Shown here in pieces: positions 26,001 through 35,480 of a stretch of DNA of 64,000 nt. Origin of the DNA: a virus; the IMG/VR virus record IMGVR_UViG_3300047548_000297, positions 1 through 64,000 of that record; one strand, written 5' to 3'. The position numbers and the translations under genes were made by a program. How positions within the stretch are numbered: position 1 is the first letter of the stretch; each line of letters opens with the position of its first letter. The notes under the pieces were generated by a model. That model saw only the letters and a program-made list of their open reading frames with translations, had not been told where the DNA came from and searched no databases.

Positions 26001-27092
26001 TATTTGAACCCTCGGAGCGTTAGCTATTGGAGTTACTACGTTTGTATTAAATGCAGTTACAAAGTCTTCTAGCCATTTCTTATGAATAGCATCATTGTCG
26101 TTTACTGGATTACCAACATTAGTTAGTCTGTAACTAGCAAAGTCCAGATTATTTATGGCAGCTCTACTACCATCTGTCATGAAAATCTTATTTAGATCTA
26201 TAGTCTGAAGGCCATTAGTTTGACCGGCACCTACCCCTGGGTTAAGGCCGTTTAAGAATCCAATAGCAGTTGATGTAAGATAGTTTCTTCGTACAACACT
26301 GAATGTATCACCAACTTGAGGTGGATATAGAAAGCTATTAGATACAGAATAGGCTTTAGTTCCAGCAGAATAGCCGGATATTACACGAATCGATCCTGTG
26401 TTTAAACCTGTAACTCCTTGAATAAGGAGTTCACCTACTGTAGTAGGATTAGTTGCGGACTGGGTGAATACTATGGTTGACGCAGTAGATCCAGAATCAA
26501 CTACTAGATTAGTGTGTATTTCTGTATCATACCCAGTTACCGACCATCTTGAATTATTTGAAAAAGCTAATACAGAGGACAGCTGACCCGGACTAGAAAC
26601 TTGGTATGTATTAGGTACAGCTATATATGCTGGAGGTAGAGAGTCTATTCCAGGAAGAGCTGGAATATTTATATTTATATCGGAGTTTCCAAGTTCTGCA
26701 TATATAGCATACGTAGTACCAGACGTAGGTATGTAGCAATCAATGCTAATAGCATTACCATCGCTATTAACGCTAGACTTTACTTTAGGAATCTGAGTTG
26801 TAGACGTGCCTATAGCAAATAGAACATTACCAGGAGCATATAGAGCTACTTCACCGAAGTTAAAGTTCCCTAGGGAGAAGTCTAGGTATATTGTGTACTT
26901 AACTAAATTTGATGCCTGTACTACAGGTTTAGACGGTGTACCAGAGTGTACCTCTGTTCCAGATATATCTATTTGCCCAACGCTAGGTGTATATCCAAAT
27001 GCACTGCCAAGCTTGAATGCCTGTAGATTAGGTGCTACACCAGGATTAGATTGGATAAGTAGCTGACCTGCAGTTGTTAGAACGAATTGCAT
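23085..27092 (-). CDS. Giant tail fibre 1 with S74 chaperone domain
   Basis: A 1335-residue fibre. Residues 1 to about 280 are an attachment domain (MQFVLTTAGQLLIQ...) shared with the fibres at 27096-30464 and 58622-60820. A linker follows, then about 480 residues of repeats with a 17-residue period (NxAVGxxALxxNTTGSG), like the head repeats of trimeric adhesins. The C-terminal domain is an intramolecular chaperone (peptidase S74) with the SDxRxK motif at Ser1230 and GFIAQDLQEAL. Members of this family trimerise the fibre and then cut themselves off just before that Ser, which would release about 106 residues. Likely receptor-binding long fibre. Confidence 0.88.
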   Translation of the reverse strand: MQFVLTTAGQLLIQSNPGVAPNLQAFKLGSAFGYTPSVGQIDISGTEVHSGTPSKPVVQASNLVKYTIYLDFSLGNFNFGEVALYAPGNVLFAIGTSTTQIPKVKSSVNSDGNAISIDCYIPTSGTTYAIYAELGNSDININIPALPGIDSLPPAYIAVPNTYQVSSPGQLSSVLAFSNNSRWSVTGYDTEIHTNLVVDSGSTASTIVFTQSATNPTTVGELLIQGVTGLNTGSIRVISGYSAGTKAYSVSNSFLYPPQVGDTFSVVRRNYLTSTAIGFLNGLNPGVGAGQTNGLQTIDLNKIFMTDGSRAAINNLDFASYRLTNVGNPVNDNDAIHKKWLEDFVTAFNTNVVTPIANAPRVQIGIGAPLGTTPSTPPFYADKSVAGRYDLYINDPSTSAWTRVYPTDAQYGTGAPVLGTTPSIPNLYYDTSVSSRYIPYVFRSGDWHRVGYVDPGINFVGGVTVSDSIAVGQAYPNPLNMTGTGFQTSNTAGINFDMKSIGLNATLRNRWPSTYSVTLNTSNNETGVYELCRNNTAIGGLRILEDSTLYVGSKGTTSFSLGFNSIKQVTLTQDIVTVFPTYTASGRLEVNSKLSNISGVSIGSNGTATNILLGSNPNSISGTNNVAVGINSLGSVTTGYNNICIGVESGRLLATGLNNVVVGSNSLDQATGGNANVAIGDSAMRSNAVADGRVVIGSGADSSASYSTTIGHRAYSAGLNQISIGLRAKGGTGANNIAIGIAAMELATSAEYCIGIGDSALRSTTSGAYNLAIGHGALFVNTTGSSNTALGNNTLLSNTTGSYNVAIGLDTLKSNTIGSDNTCAGFNSGFYNTTGLYNTFIGRSSGAFNTSGSSNTAIGSYSFATANPAAVGTGIENTAVGSRALYSNTSGSVNIAVGYNALANNTTGSGNCAIGDRTLLATTSGLRNVGVGGSSLLSNITGSDNIAVGGAVLSSSVSGSSNIGVGTDALRNAVSASNIIAVGQKSLYSASSVTRAVAVGVESGYSLTSVSDLVSIGSSANRNTTIVANAVCIGSQVCEQTASVIGDVYIGDEAGRQTSGTVSGIQTDSVYIGRRSSFARSGTGDNNVAVGSRTLESATGTHTTALGANAARAGTHTYSVEIGSNAGSVSGFYNSSVLVGYRCLAANSVGTVSQSTILGSEMFNSSVVNNISQSVILGNGLYNSYSGVNLSRVIVIDGLASSQTASNEVTIGNGLHTTYRMYAAGWSNVSDARDKTNIRPLTDGLNLINKLKPVRFEWHARDGTRNGVEDSGFIAQDLQEALGEANDYLKVVNESNPEHLMVTKDGLYPVIIKALQELAEQNSRMRTELDALLNK
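23700..25250 (-). repeat. 17-residue (51-base) coding repeats in fibre 1
   Basis: Degenerate 51-base units coding N-x-A-V-G-x-x-A-L-x-x-N-T-T-G-S-x run through this part of fibre 1. The DNA units differ too much for simple slippage, so the repeat is old or under selection, but long homology between units still allows deletion or duplication. Confidence 0.75.
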
Positions 27093-27095
27093 TAG

Positions 27096-30000
27096 TTATT
27101 CCTTTCTTATTTCACGTTTTAGTATTTCTAGTTCTGCTGTTAATTCGTTAACTGCATTAACCAGAACTGGAATTAAATAAGTAGTAGATAGTCTAAGTTG
27201 CTCTGGATTGTCTGTATTTACTAGTCTCAGATAAGAATTAGTAGTTGTACCTACTGTAGCTAGTACTTCCTGTGCTATAAAACCAGAATCCTCGTCACCA
27301 ACTCTAGCCCCATCTCGTAAGTTCCATTTGAACTTAACAGGACGCAGCTTATTTATAAGGCTCAGTCCTGTATCTAGAGTATTAATCTCGATCTTATCTC
27401 TTATATCAGATATGTTAGTCCATTGTGCAGTATACATGTTATAAGAGGTATGAGAGGAACTACCAAGTGTAACGGAGTTAGCAACACCTACAGAGGTATT
27501 AGGACCTATGAGTATAGCATTTGTAGCTGTAACTCTAGATCCCATACCTATGACTATAGAATTAGTTCCTACCGAATTTGATAGAGCGCCTATAGCTATG
27601 TTTCCAGTACTAGGTACTGTATTGTTTGAGTCTACTCCAGAGCTACGTCCTATAGCTATGTTATTAGCTCCATGTATAGTTGCTACATGTCCAATGGAAA
27701 CTGAATAATCTGCTAGTAAATTTACAGCAGACCCATATCCAACGGCTATAGAGTTAGTAGCATTAGCCTGGCAGTAACCACCTACGGCTACAGTATAGGA
27801 TACACCAGTATTAGCATAGGAAGCAAAGTCCCCAATAACAACATTATTAGACGCAGTAGAATCACATTCTCCTCTGGCGTATGTTCCAATAGCAATGTTT
27901 CTAGAACCAGAGACTCCTGACTGATTTCCTATGCTTATGTTATAACCTGTAGCATTTGTATTGCTGGATATATCAGTGCCTATAACAACACTGCGTCTAG
28001 CTGTATTGGGAATTATAGTTCCAGTATACATCGATCCTACAAATACTATATCTCCAGTACCCGTATACGTAGACAAAGCTGAATTGCCTATCGCTACAGT
28101 CTTGGTAGTAGATACAGCAGAAGTTAGAGCATTATAACCGATAGCTGTGTTACTACCTCCTGTAGTAGCAGAGGCTAATGCTCCGTATCCAACTGCAGTA
28201 CAGGGACCAGAAGTATTGTTATTATTAAACAGCGTTAGAGCTGAATGCCCTATAGCTGTATTATAATTACCATCGGTAGAAGTTGCAAGAGCACCTGTTC
28301 CAACAGAAGTATTACCACTCCCTATATTTAAATACCTACCAGAATTGTATCCAACCGCTACGTTAGTGCCTGTTGTTGTGGCATTTAATGCATAGGATCC
28401 AACAGCAGTATTACCTGTGCTTGTAGCTAGTGGAAGAGAAAATGCACCAACTGAAGTATTAGACTCTCCAGAAACAGAGCCACCAGAAATGTAGCCTACA
28501 AAGGTGTTATTATTGCCAGAGACTATGGATGTACCAGATCCACTTCCTACCGATACATTATTACTAGCAGAAGTGACTAGACCTCCAGACCCCTTTCCTA
28601 TAAACACGTTATTAGTGCCTGTACTAACATTAGCTAGCGGATGACTTAGACCCAAAGCACCTTGACCTATTCCTATATTAGTAGCTGTGGATCTTGATCC
28701 TATTTTTATAGGATAGCTCGCACTACCGTTAATGGTAACATCTGTATTGAAAGTAGGTGTAGATCGTATTAGCGTTGTATTATTGTTATTAGTACCAAAT
28801 ATTGTATTGCCTAGTAAACTAGCAACTCCAGATACATCTAGTGTGTTGGAAACGAGTGTAGGCCCAGAAGCATTTATGCCTGCTAGTGTAGATAAACCAG
28901 TTACAGTTAGTTCAGATCCAGAAATAGGTAGTCCAGACGATCCGGTACTTGCGATTCTATACCAAGTGCTGTTAGGAACATTATAAGCATAAGAAACTGG
29001 AGCTGAAGGCGTAGTTATGTCAATATATAGGCTAGGATATATAGGAGTAGATATAGTTGGTTCTCCAGTACCCGTCTGAGATAATGGGCTAAGCTCTCTA
29101 ACCTTGGAACTGATTGCTAGTTGTAAACTATTGGTTGAGGGAGAACTTATAGCAGAGCTTAGTCCGCTTGGAGTAAGAGCTACTAATCCAGATATACCAT
29201 CAGCGTGTTGAGCTGTAGTAGCTAGTCGCACAATACCAGAGGTTGCAGTACTAGAACTAGGTAGCTTATCCGAGGGTATACCATTTGCTATCCAGTCTAG
29301 TAGTACCGAGTGCTCAGCGTTATTTAGGTGATAACGTTCAGCAGCCGCACCGCCCTGAAGTCCTTGACTAGTATTATGCTGAAAACTATTTAGTTCATTA
29401 GAGATGCTAGAAGTTAGCGTTTGTAAGTTAACCGCATCTTGAACAGCTACAGGATTCGCAATACCTGTTATTCTGTTATTACCTAAGCTAAGAGCACCTG
29501 TCATTGGTTTGGTGCCATCAAGTCGTACTAGTACATCAACAGGATCGCTTACTAGTGCATTTATATGTCCAGAAGTAATCTGTGTATTAATACCACTTAA
29601 TAGATTCCAGTACTTTCCGCCCTGAAGAGTTTTTACGTAAATTCTAACAGTGTCACCAAAGTTAGGTAATAGTGTCAGTGGTGTATCAAATGTATATCTT
29701 CTGATATTTGATATAACATCAAGGGCTCTAACAGCACGAACAGTACCTACAGACTGCCCATCCACTATCTGAACTAGGACTTCACCGTATACACCGTTTG
29801 GATCTGGTATAGCTAGAGGTGAAGCTGGATTAAACTGCATATCTATAGTGTATGTGCCTGATCCTGATATAGGAATAGCCTCAGAATACATAGTATAGTC
29901 AGATATGCTCCATAGAGCATTATCCGATATAGCTAGTGTAGACTGTCTATCGGAAGCAGGAGATACTACTGAGTACACATTTGGTACTGCCTCCTTGGCT

Positions 30001-30464
30001 TGAGGCAATAGGTCTATTGAACCGACGCTCTGTAACATTAGTTCACTACTAGAATTAGCTAGATTAGCGTATGGATAATAGCCAGTAGCAACGCTAGAGG
30101 GTATATAACAGTCTATGGCAAGACTAGAACCCTGGGATATGCCATTTAGTTGGGATTTAAGTATCAATGAACTGGAAGTTCCTATAGCAAATGGTATACC
30201 TCCAGGTAGATATAAAATTACTTCGCCAAACGAGAACGTAGGAGCGTTATAGTCGATGAATAACGTATACCTAATTACATTCTGGTTTATAGAAGTTGGA
30301 ATTGATGGCGTACCTGAGTAAACCTGACTTCCAGCTAAAGAAGTTTGGTTAGACGACGGTAGATAGTTGACGCCAGAGCCAAGCTTGAATTCTGTAAGAT
30401 GAGGCAGCTGACCCTGGTGCTGCTCTATGTAGGTTTGTCCGGCAGTAGTTAGTACAAAATACAT
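27096..30464 (-). CDS. Giant tail fibre 2 with S74 chaperone domain
   Basis: A 1122-residue paralogue of fibre 1, three bases upstream of it in the same transcript. It has the same N-terminal attachment domain (MYFVLTTAGQTYIEQ), a middle region with a PSLYIDITTPSAP ... NSTWYRI module, about 330 residues of shorter adhesin-type repeats (NTAVGSYAL, NVAVGYNSG), and an S74 chaperone with SDIRDK at Ser1019 and GFIAQEV. Predicted self-cleavage would release about 104 residues. Repeats in fibre 2 are less regular than in fibre 1. Two fibres with different tips on one attachment type suggest two receptors or a hetero-fibre. Confidence 0.86.
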   Translation of the reverse strand: MYFVLTTAGQTYIEQHQGQLPHLTEFKLGSGVNYLPSSNQTSLAGSQVYSGTPSIPTSINQNVIRYTLFIDYNAPTFSFGEVILYLPGGIPFAIGTSSSLILKSQLNGISQGSSLAIDCYIPSSVATGYYPYANLANSSSELMLQSVGSIDLLPQAKEAVPNVYSVVSPASDRQSTLAISDNALWSISDYTMYSEAIPISGSGTYTIDMQFNPASPLAIPDPNGVYGEVLVQIVDGQSVGTVRAVRALDVISNIRRYTFDTPLTLLPNFGDTVRIYVKTLQGGKYWNLLSGINTQITSGHINALVSDPVDVLVRLDGTKPMTGALSLGNNRITGIANPVAVQDAVNLQTLTSSISNELNSFQHNTSQGLQGGAAAERYHLNNAEHSVLLDWIANGIPSDKLPSSSTATSGIVRLATTAQHADGISGLVALTPSGLSSAISSPSTNSLQLAISSKVRELSPLSQTGTGEPTISTPIYPSLYIDITTPSAPVSYAYNVPNSTWYRIASTGSSGLPISGSELTVTGLSTLAGINASGPTLVSNTLDVSGVASLLGNTIFGTNNNNTTLIRSTPTFNTDVTINGSASYPIKIGSRSTATNIGIGQGALGLSHPLANVSTGTNNVFIGKGSGGLVTSASNNVSVGSGSGTSIVSGNNNTFVGYISGGSVSGESNTSVGAFSLPLATSTGNTAVGSYALNATTTGTNVAVGYNSGRYLNIGSGNTSVGTGALATSTDGNYNTAIGHSALTLFNNNNTSGPCTAVGYGALASATTGGSNTAIGYNALTSAVSTTKTVAIGNSALSTYTGTGDIVFVGSMYTGTIIPNTARRSVVIGTDISSNTNATGYNISIGNQSGVSGSRNIAIGTYARGECDSTASNNVVIGDFASYANTGVSYTVAVGGYCQANATNSIAVGYGSAVNLLADYSVSIGHVATIHGANNIAIGRSSGVDSNNTVPSTGNIAIGALSNSVGTNSIVIGMGSRVTATNAILIGPNTSVGVANSVTLGSSSHTSYNMYTAQWTNISDIRDKIEINTLDTGLSLINKLRPVKFKWNLRDGARVGDEDSGFIAQEVLATVGTTTNSYLRLVNTDNPEQLRLSTTYLIPVLVNAVNELTAELEILKREIRKE

Positions 30465-30476
30465 AGTTGTCCTTGG

Positions 30477-32717
30477 TTATACGTATAAGGAAGCATCTCC
30501 ATGCTTCATTAGTAATTCTTCAGTAAGAACAGACAGAGGAGTAGGTTTAGTTTTTTCCAGCATCTCTTCCTCTTCTTCTCTAGCTACCTTAGCAAGTTCT
30601 TCTTCGGGGTCTAATTCAGGTTCGTCTTTTTTAGTTTCTGACTCACTACTATCAGTATCAGTATCAGTATCAGTATCAGTATCAGTAGACGAGTCGTTCT
30701 CAGTAGTATTCTCTTCTACTGTAGGTTCTTCCTCTTTAGCATCTTCTTCAACAGGAGCCTCTTCAACTACTTCAGGTTCAGGTGTAGTAGTGTCGTCAGC
30801 AGGCTCTTCTACAGTATCCATACTTTCTGGCAGCATAGGGACTGATGTATCTTCCAGTAAATCTTCTGTAGCATCTGGGAAAGAATCTGAGTCAAGGAAA
30901 GCGGGGGCAGATTCAGTTGCAGCTTCCACCTTAGTGTCTATCCCCACACCCAGTTTCTTTGCAAGATAAGCTGGAAGTGGAACCCCATAGTGTTCATAGA
31001 ACTTAGCTTGAGCATTAGGATCAATGTAGTTAGATAAGGCTGTAGCTCCAGTAACTTCTTCACCTTCTACGCCTCTACGCACATGGTTTAGCTTCTTACC
31101 TACTAGCATTGCAAGAGATTCTATCACCTGCTTGGCACCCTTTTTATCTAGCTTAGCATATTTTTTGAATGTCTTATCAAGTTCATCTTCAAATATCTTA
31201 GTTCCATGGTAAGTACGAATATTATGGATAGTAAATCCAGAAGGCACTTGATAGAAGTTCTTTAGCTCTGTATTAACTAGGTAATCACCTACTCTACGTG
31301 ATTTACCTTGCTTAGTGATGTAAGTAAATAAATGATCACTTCTAGTCTTATCACCTGACGTGGCTAGAATACGAAGAGCATCAACTATGTATTTATTTAA
31401 AGGATCTACTGCTTTAATAACATGCTTGGTAAGAACTGCGTCTTTACCCTTATATGTAATAGAAACTGAGTTCTGATTAAACCTAGTCTGTGATACTAGT
31501 ACAGTAGATAGACCATAAGTTTTTTCACCAGCAGTTGCGTTTTCCGCATTTCCAATGCGAGCTGCAGTTTGCCACACTAGTTCAATAACTAGTGCTACTA
31601 CCTGCTCTTTATCAGCAGGAGAAAACACCTTAGTAGGATTAACTCCAGTATCTGATCCAGTTAGTTCTCGCAGCCAGCGCTTTCTTATATGTTCTGCATA
31701 AGAACCAAATTCTTTAACCGCACCGAATTTACCAACAGCACTTTCCTGGTGATGTTCTTTAGTGTAATAGGTTTTCTTAGCAACTGCATCTTCTACTCTT
31801 CCATTCCAGTCCATTACTTTAAACTGGCCTTTCTTAGAAGGATCTTTGTTCATAATTACTACTGGCGTATACGCCCTGCGTGGACGACCTTCTATCATTT
31901 TTTTATCTTTGGTATATATTCTAGCGGCAGCATCTATATAACCATCGAAACCTAGAGGAAGATCGGACTCATATCCATTTTCTTCCATTTCGTCTAGCAG
32001 AGCTGAGTATGGAGCTAGCTTCTGACCTGACTCTCTTACAAAAGCTGCTACATACTGTAGCCAAGTATGGTTAAATTCCTTGCGGGCCTTAACGTATCTA
32101 TCCCATAACTCAGGAGCCTTTTCTTTCATCTCCTTTTCTTCCTGTGGAGATTTTATAAACAACGAGGAGTCACCATTGTATTCTTCTACAATAGACCTCA
32201 TTTCGTCTTGTATATCTTCTTGATTAGGAACATACTCGATGCTAAATATTTCTCCAGTCCATACTGGATAAACTAGGTCAGCTGATGCTCTGTCTAAAGC
32301 ATTTCTATACAAGTCTTTTCTAGTAGATAGATAGCTTCTGAAATTATTTATAAGAGCTTTAACCTGGGGCACTGAGTCCATGTAACCTTCATAGGTCTTT
32401 GCGTATCTACGTAGACCTAACTGAAAACTCCTTAGGTACGCAGAATCAATAGACTCTGTTTCTTGAACATGTTCAGCTACCTCGAATAGACCAGGAAAAT
32501 ACTCGTCTATAACTTCTATTTCAGGAGACTTGAATATATCTAGGGCTTCTTGCGGAAGTTGTTTATTTTCAACTAGACCTACTATAGCGAATAGTATATT
32601 CAGTACTAGCCTTACGTTTAATGGAGAAAACGCGGGATCTCCACGAGGAACTTGTACCTCAGGTAGATTAGCCCTAGGTATTGTTTGAATAGGCACTTGA
32701 TCTTGTAGATCATCCAT
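30477..32717 (-). CDS. Type IB DNA topoisomerase with acidic tail
   Basis: A 746-residue protein. Residues about 300-590 form a type IB topoisomerase: RIGN with Arg386, YGLSTV, the SITYKGKDA lysine strand, FTIHNIRTYHGT with Arg501, KLNH, and LSNYIDP with the nucleophile Tyr564. All catalytic residues (two Arg, Lys, His, Tyr) can be placed. The first 300 residues are helical and not recognised. Residues about 600-720 are acidic and include a run of Thr-Asp pairs. The gene lies between the gpI-like baseplate gene and the fibres on the - strand, an odd place for a DNA enzyme. It may be packaged or it may simply have moved in. The enzyme would relax supercoils by a 3'-phosphotyrosine mechanism. 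Confidence 0.8.
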   Translation of the reverse strand: MDDLQDQVPIQTIPRANLPEVQVPRGDPAFSPLNVRLVLNILFAIVGLVENKQLPQEALDIFKSPEIEVIDEYFPGLFEVAEHVQETESIDSAYLRSFQLGLRRYAKTYEGYMDSVPQVKALINNFRSYLSTRKDLYRNALDRASADLVYPVWTGEIFSIEYVPNQEDIQDEMRSIVEEYNGDSSLFIKSPQEEKEMKEKAPELWDRYVKARKEFNHTWLQYVAAFVRESGQKLAPYSALLDEMEENGYESDLPLGFDGYIDAAARIYTKDKKMIEGRPRRAYTPVVIMNKDPSKKGQFKVMDWNGRVEDAVAKKTYYTKEHHQESAVGKFGAVKEFGSYAEHIRKRWLRELTGSDTGVNPTKVFSPADKEQVVALVIELVWQTAARIGNAENATAGEKTYGLSTVLVSQTRFNQNSVSITYKGKDAVLTKHVIKAVDPLNKYIVDALRILATSGDKTRSDHLFTYITKQGKSRRVGDYLVNTELKNFYQVPSGFTIHNIRTYHGTKIFEDELDKTFKKYAKLDKKGAKQVIESLAMLVGKKLNHVRRGVEGEEVTGATALSNYIDPNAQAKFYEHYGVPLPAYLAKKLGVGIDTKVEAATESAPAFLDSDSFPDATEDLLEDTSVPMLPESMDTVEEPADDTTTPEPEVVEEAPVEEDAKEEEPTVEENTTENDSSTDTDTDTDTDTDSSESETKKDEPELDPEEELAKVAREEEEEMLEKTKPTPLSVLTEELLMKHGDASLYV
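30651..30686 (-). repeat. Hexanucleotide tandem repeat in topoisomerase tail
   Basis: Six perfect copies of ATCAGT (+ strand) coding for alternating Thr-Asp. Perfect short repeats of this kind change length by slippage in steps of two residues without breaking the frame. Confidence 0.9.
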
Positions 32718-32737
32718 AGAATTCTCCAGTAGTTAAC

Positions 32738-33334
32738 TTAAAAATTGAGTATTTTCCATTTATGCACTACGAGCGTGTACGGAACTACAGAAAAGAATAT
32801 ATCAGTTAGTGATTGTAGATCAGTATGAACTAGAGTTGCTGGATCAACGTATACGTTTACATGACTAGTTGGATACCAGGATCCTCCATCATATATGCTA
32901 GTTCCTATGCCTGAGTCCCCCTCCTCTAGAAACGTAGCATAATCGCTAGTGTATAATTTAACTACCTGTATACGAACTTGCAGTGTATATGCTAGGAATG
33001 GAACGAACTGCTTGTTTCCTTTACTAAACCAGTACATAGATATATTAGCACATAACCTAGTGAGAGCCTCATTAGATATACCCTCAGTACTTCGTAGTTT
33101 CAGTCCTAGTCTATTAAGTTTTTTAATAGCAGTTTCTCTATCCATTACGTCTAGGCTAGACTGCGGGGTAAGCTCTAGTTCGTTAGTATAAGTAAACCTA
33201 AGTGCATCGTTTATTTTATACAGGTCTACTACCTTAGAATCTATGTCTTCTTTCCATACTTCGTCTACTGAATCTAGCAACGTTCTCCAAAATTCTATGT
33301 TTAGACTATCGGGTAATAGTATTGATCTTGGCAT
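32738..33334 (-). CDS. Putative baseplate protein (P2 gpI-like position)
   Basis: A protein of about 198 residues read from ATG 33334, two bases after the stop of the J-like gene; an upstream TTG at 33373 would add 13 residues. No ribosome site is clear at either. The order spike, gp25-like, J-like, this gene, fibres is that of P2 and Mu, where this place is held by gpI, a baseplate protein that joins the fibres. The sequence (SILLPDSLNIEFWRTLLDSVDEVW) has the short helical start seen in gpI-type proteins, but similarity is weak. Assignment is mainly by position. Confidence 0.5.
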   Translation of the reverse strand: MPRSILLPDSLNIEFWRTLLDSVDEVWKEDIDSKVVDLYKINDALRFTYTNELELTPQSSLDVMDRETAIKKLNRLGLKLRSTEGISNEALTRLCANISMYWFSKGNKQFVPFLAYTLQVRIQVVKLYTSDYATFLEEGDSGIGTSIYDGGSWYPTSHVNVYVDPATLVHTDLQSLTDIFFSVVPYTLVVHKWKILNF

Positions 33335-33335
33335 G

Positions 33336-35048
33336 CTATCTAGTCCGAGTTGAGTAGTTGGTTGAAATCTCAAGGTTATTAAGTTTTACGTACTGTGTAC
33401 TAGACTCGTTGTATACAGGTGCTGCTGCCCCAAGTACTAAGGATCCGTTGTCAAAAAACGTAGTCGTGTTTCCAGGAGTAACACCTAGAAGACCTTGTGA
33501 GGACTCTGTTCTACCATATACGCGATACTCCATAGCCCCCGCTACGCTAGGCCATGTAATAGTTATACTGCTATTATTAGTAGGAACAGTTATTATTACA
33601 TAGTTAGAAGGGGACGAGACACCTAATCCAACGTCCACCGACACTCCATATGCATAAGTTCCTGCTGCTAACATACCGCTGTTAGCTGTAACTACATAAC
33701 TAGGAGTATCAACTTTCTTGTTTGAAACAATTATGTCAGATAATGGAGAGGCTATTTCAAAATATTCTATGCCAGAATTAGCAGTGCGTATTGCATTTGC
33801 AATATCAGAGCGATAGAAATCGTATCCAAGTATACCTGACTTTAGTTCAAATAACTGTTGAATAGCGGATTCAACATCTAGTTTTACCTGAGATATATTA
33901 GCCCATGAATAACAGAATACAGTGGCTGTGATGTCTAGTAGTCTAGCGACGGGTGTTTCTAGTATTATCTTAGCAGTATAGTTAGACCGGTCTTCCATAT
34001 AGGATATAAATGTTGATTTCTCGGTTGCATTCCATATAGTAGAAGTAAGTAAGCTAACCCTAACTGTATTCATCCAAGTAAGAGCATAAGGATTGCTCTC
34101 TCTTTGAGACGTAGTAACTGCGTCTATGACCCCAGGATATTGTAGTGCAGTAGATACATACTGGGTCTTGGTAACAGCAGAGTTAAAAGTTCCAAAGTTA
34201 GGGGCACTAAGATTTTTATACCACAGAGCACTATCTTGATTACGTCCATTGTGTAGAGGTGTAGTTATTACACCTGTTACATTAGGATCTACTGCGCTTG
34301 TAACAACCTTGTCAACTAGATCCAGAGAATTACCATCTAGACCTAGTGTAACAACATAGGTTATATAAACAGTGTCAAGGGCACTGGGTTTAGACCCAAC
34401 GAATGAATTACCAAATAGTACAACTGCACGGCCATCAGGTAGCGTCCTATCCTGAAATCCCTGAGTATTGTACAGTGTCCATATACCATCTGTAACTCTA
34501 CGTATGCTTGTATTATTTATTGATACAAGAACATCGGCATCAGACACAGAGAAATCAGCCTCTGGAGTTACGAATGTGGCATAGTCCTCACCTAGACCAG
34601 AACTTTGGTTTACAATTACTTGGCCTTGATACAGTGTAACTGTTGTAGGTATACCGGGCGGCAAAGTAATAGATTTCCTATTAAAAAAGAATACACCTGC
34701 GTACTCAAACGTCGAATACGCAGGTATTATATTTGTAGTTGTAGAAGCTGATGTTAGTGTTACTAGGCACTCGGCTGGAGTTTTTCTAGTTAAACGCACT
34801 CCAGAAGAATCGGCTATAGCATAAATAGATCTTGTAGACTGAGCAGTTTCCTGAAATCCTTCTTGAACCGCTCGTATAATTTTTAGTTGGTCCAAGACTG
34901 ATATCGAGGCTAGAACGTCAATAAGGGAGTCAGCTACTGGAGAATCAACTGCGTTTTTCCAGGAGTCTTTTGAGGCTAGATAGGCTCTAATCTGTGATTT
35001 TACTGCATCAAAATCTGGATTAATAGTAGATAGTTGTAGATTAGACAT
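33336..35048 (-). CDS. Baseplate J-like protein (gpJ/gp6 family) with FN3-like end
   Basis: A 570-residue baseplate wedge protein. The first 440 residues have the layout of Mu gp47/P2 gpJ/T4 gp6: an N-terminal helical part (KSQIRAYLASKDSWKNAVDSPVADSLIDVLAS), a beta domain, and a helical C-terminal domain. Residues about 445-560 are an added beta-sandwich module (AAGTYAYGVSV, then ITWPSVAGAMEYRVYGR) that is also found inserted in the tail sheath protein. It forms the wedge ring with the gp25-like protein upstream. Confidence 0.78.
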   Translation of the reverse strand: MSNLQLSTINPDFDAVKSQIRAYLASKDSWKNAVDSPVADSLIDVLASISVLDQLKIIRAVQEGFQETAQSTRSIYAIADSSGVRLTRKTPAECLVTLTSASTTTNIIPAYSTFEYAGVFFFNRKSITLPPGIPTTVTLYQGQVIVNQSSGLGEDYATFVTPEADFSVSDADVLVSINNTSIRRVTDGIWTLYNTQGFQDRTLPDGRAVVLFGNSFVGSKPSALDTVYITYVVTLGLDGNSLDLVDKVVTSAVDPNVTGVITTPLHNGRNQDSALWYKNLSAPNFGTFNSAVTKTQYVSTALQYPGVIDAVTTSQRESNPYALTWMNTVRVSLLTSTIWNATEKSTFISYMEDRSNYTAKIILETPVARLLDITATVFCYSWANISQVKLDVESAIQQLFELKSGILGYDFYRSDIANAIRTANSGIEYFEIASPLSDIIVSNKKVDTPSYVVTANSGMLAAGTYAYGVSVDVGLGVSSPSNYVIITVPTNNSSITITWPSVAGAMEYRVYGRTESSQGLLGVTPGNTTTFFDNGSLVLGAAAPVYNESSTQYVKLNNLEISTNYSTRTR

Positions 35049-35471
35049 TTAGTATCCATTAGGTTGAAGTAGCATAGTCATGTTCTCTGTGCTATCAGAG
35101 CCTACTACTTTAAAAGTTATACTTACTTTATAACCATTTATACTGGTGTAGGGTGTTACTTCAATGTCACCAGCATTGACGGTCACTCTAGGTTCCCATT
35201 TATCTATTGCATTTACTATGGACGACCTTATTACAAGAGCTGTAATAGAATCCATAGGTTCATTTATAAATTTTATAAGATCCGAACCCCAACTTGTATT
35301 AAACGTTCTACTTCTAGATCCTATGTGAGATGTTATAAGCAGTCGTATAGCCGCCTTTATAGCCTGAAGTCCAGATACGCTTAGAGATGAGCTAGACTCA
35401 GGATTATAAAATGGATTTATGTCATAAAAAGGAGAACTCGACCTCAACGTAGATATAGGTAACGTCGCCAT
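35049..35471 (-). CDS. gp25-like baseplate wedge protein (GPW/gp25 family)
   Basis: A 140-residue protein of the size and pattern of T4 gp25/P2 gpW: an N-terminal strand region, the helix GLQAIKAAIRLLITSHIGSR, then RTFNTSWGSDLIKFINEP, and near the end the conserved W-E-P-R-V (DKWEPRVTVNAGDIEV). It starts sheath assembly around the baseplate in T4. It ends one base before the J-like gene begins. Confidence 0.85.
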   Translation of the reverse strand: MATLPISTLRSSSPFYDINPFYNPESSSSLSVSGLQAIKAAIRLLITSHIGSRSRTFNTSWGSDLIKFINEPMDSITALVIRSSIVNAIDKWEPRVTVNAGDIEVTPYTSINGYKVSITFKVVGSDSTENMTMLLQPNGY

Positions 35472-35480
35472 ATATAATCC

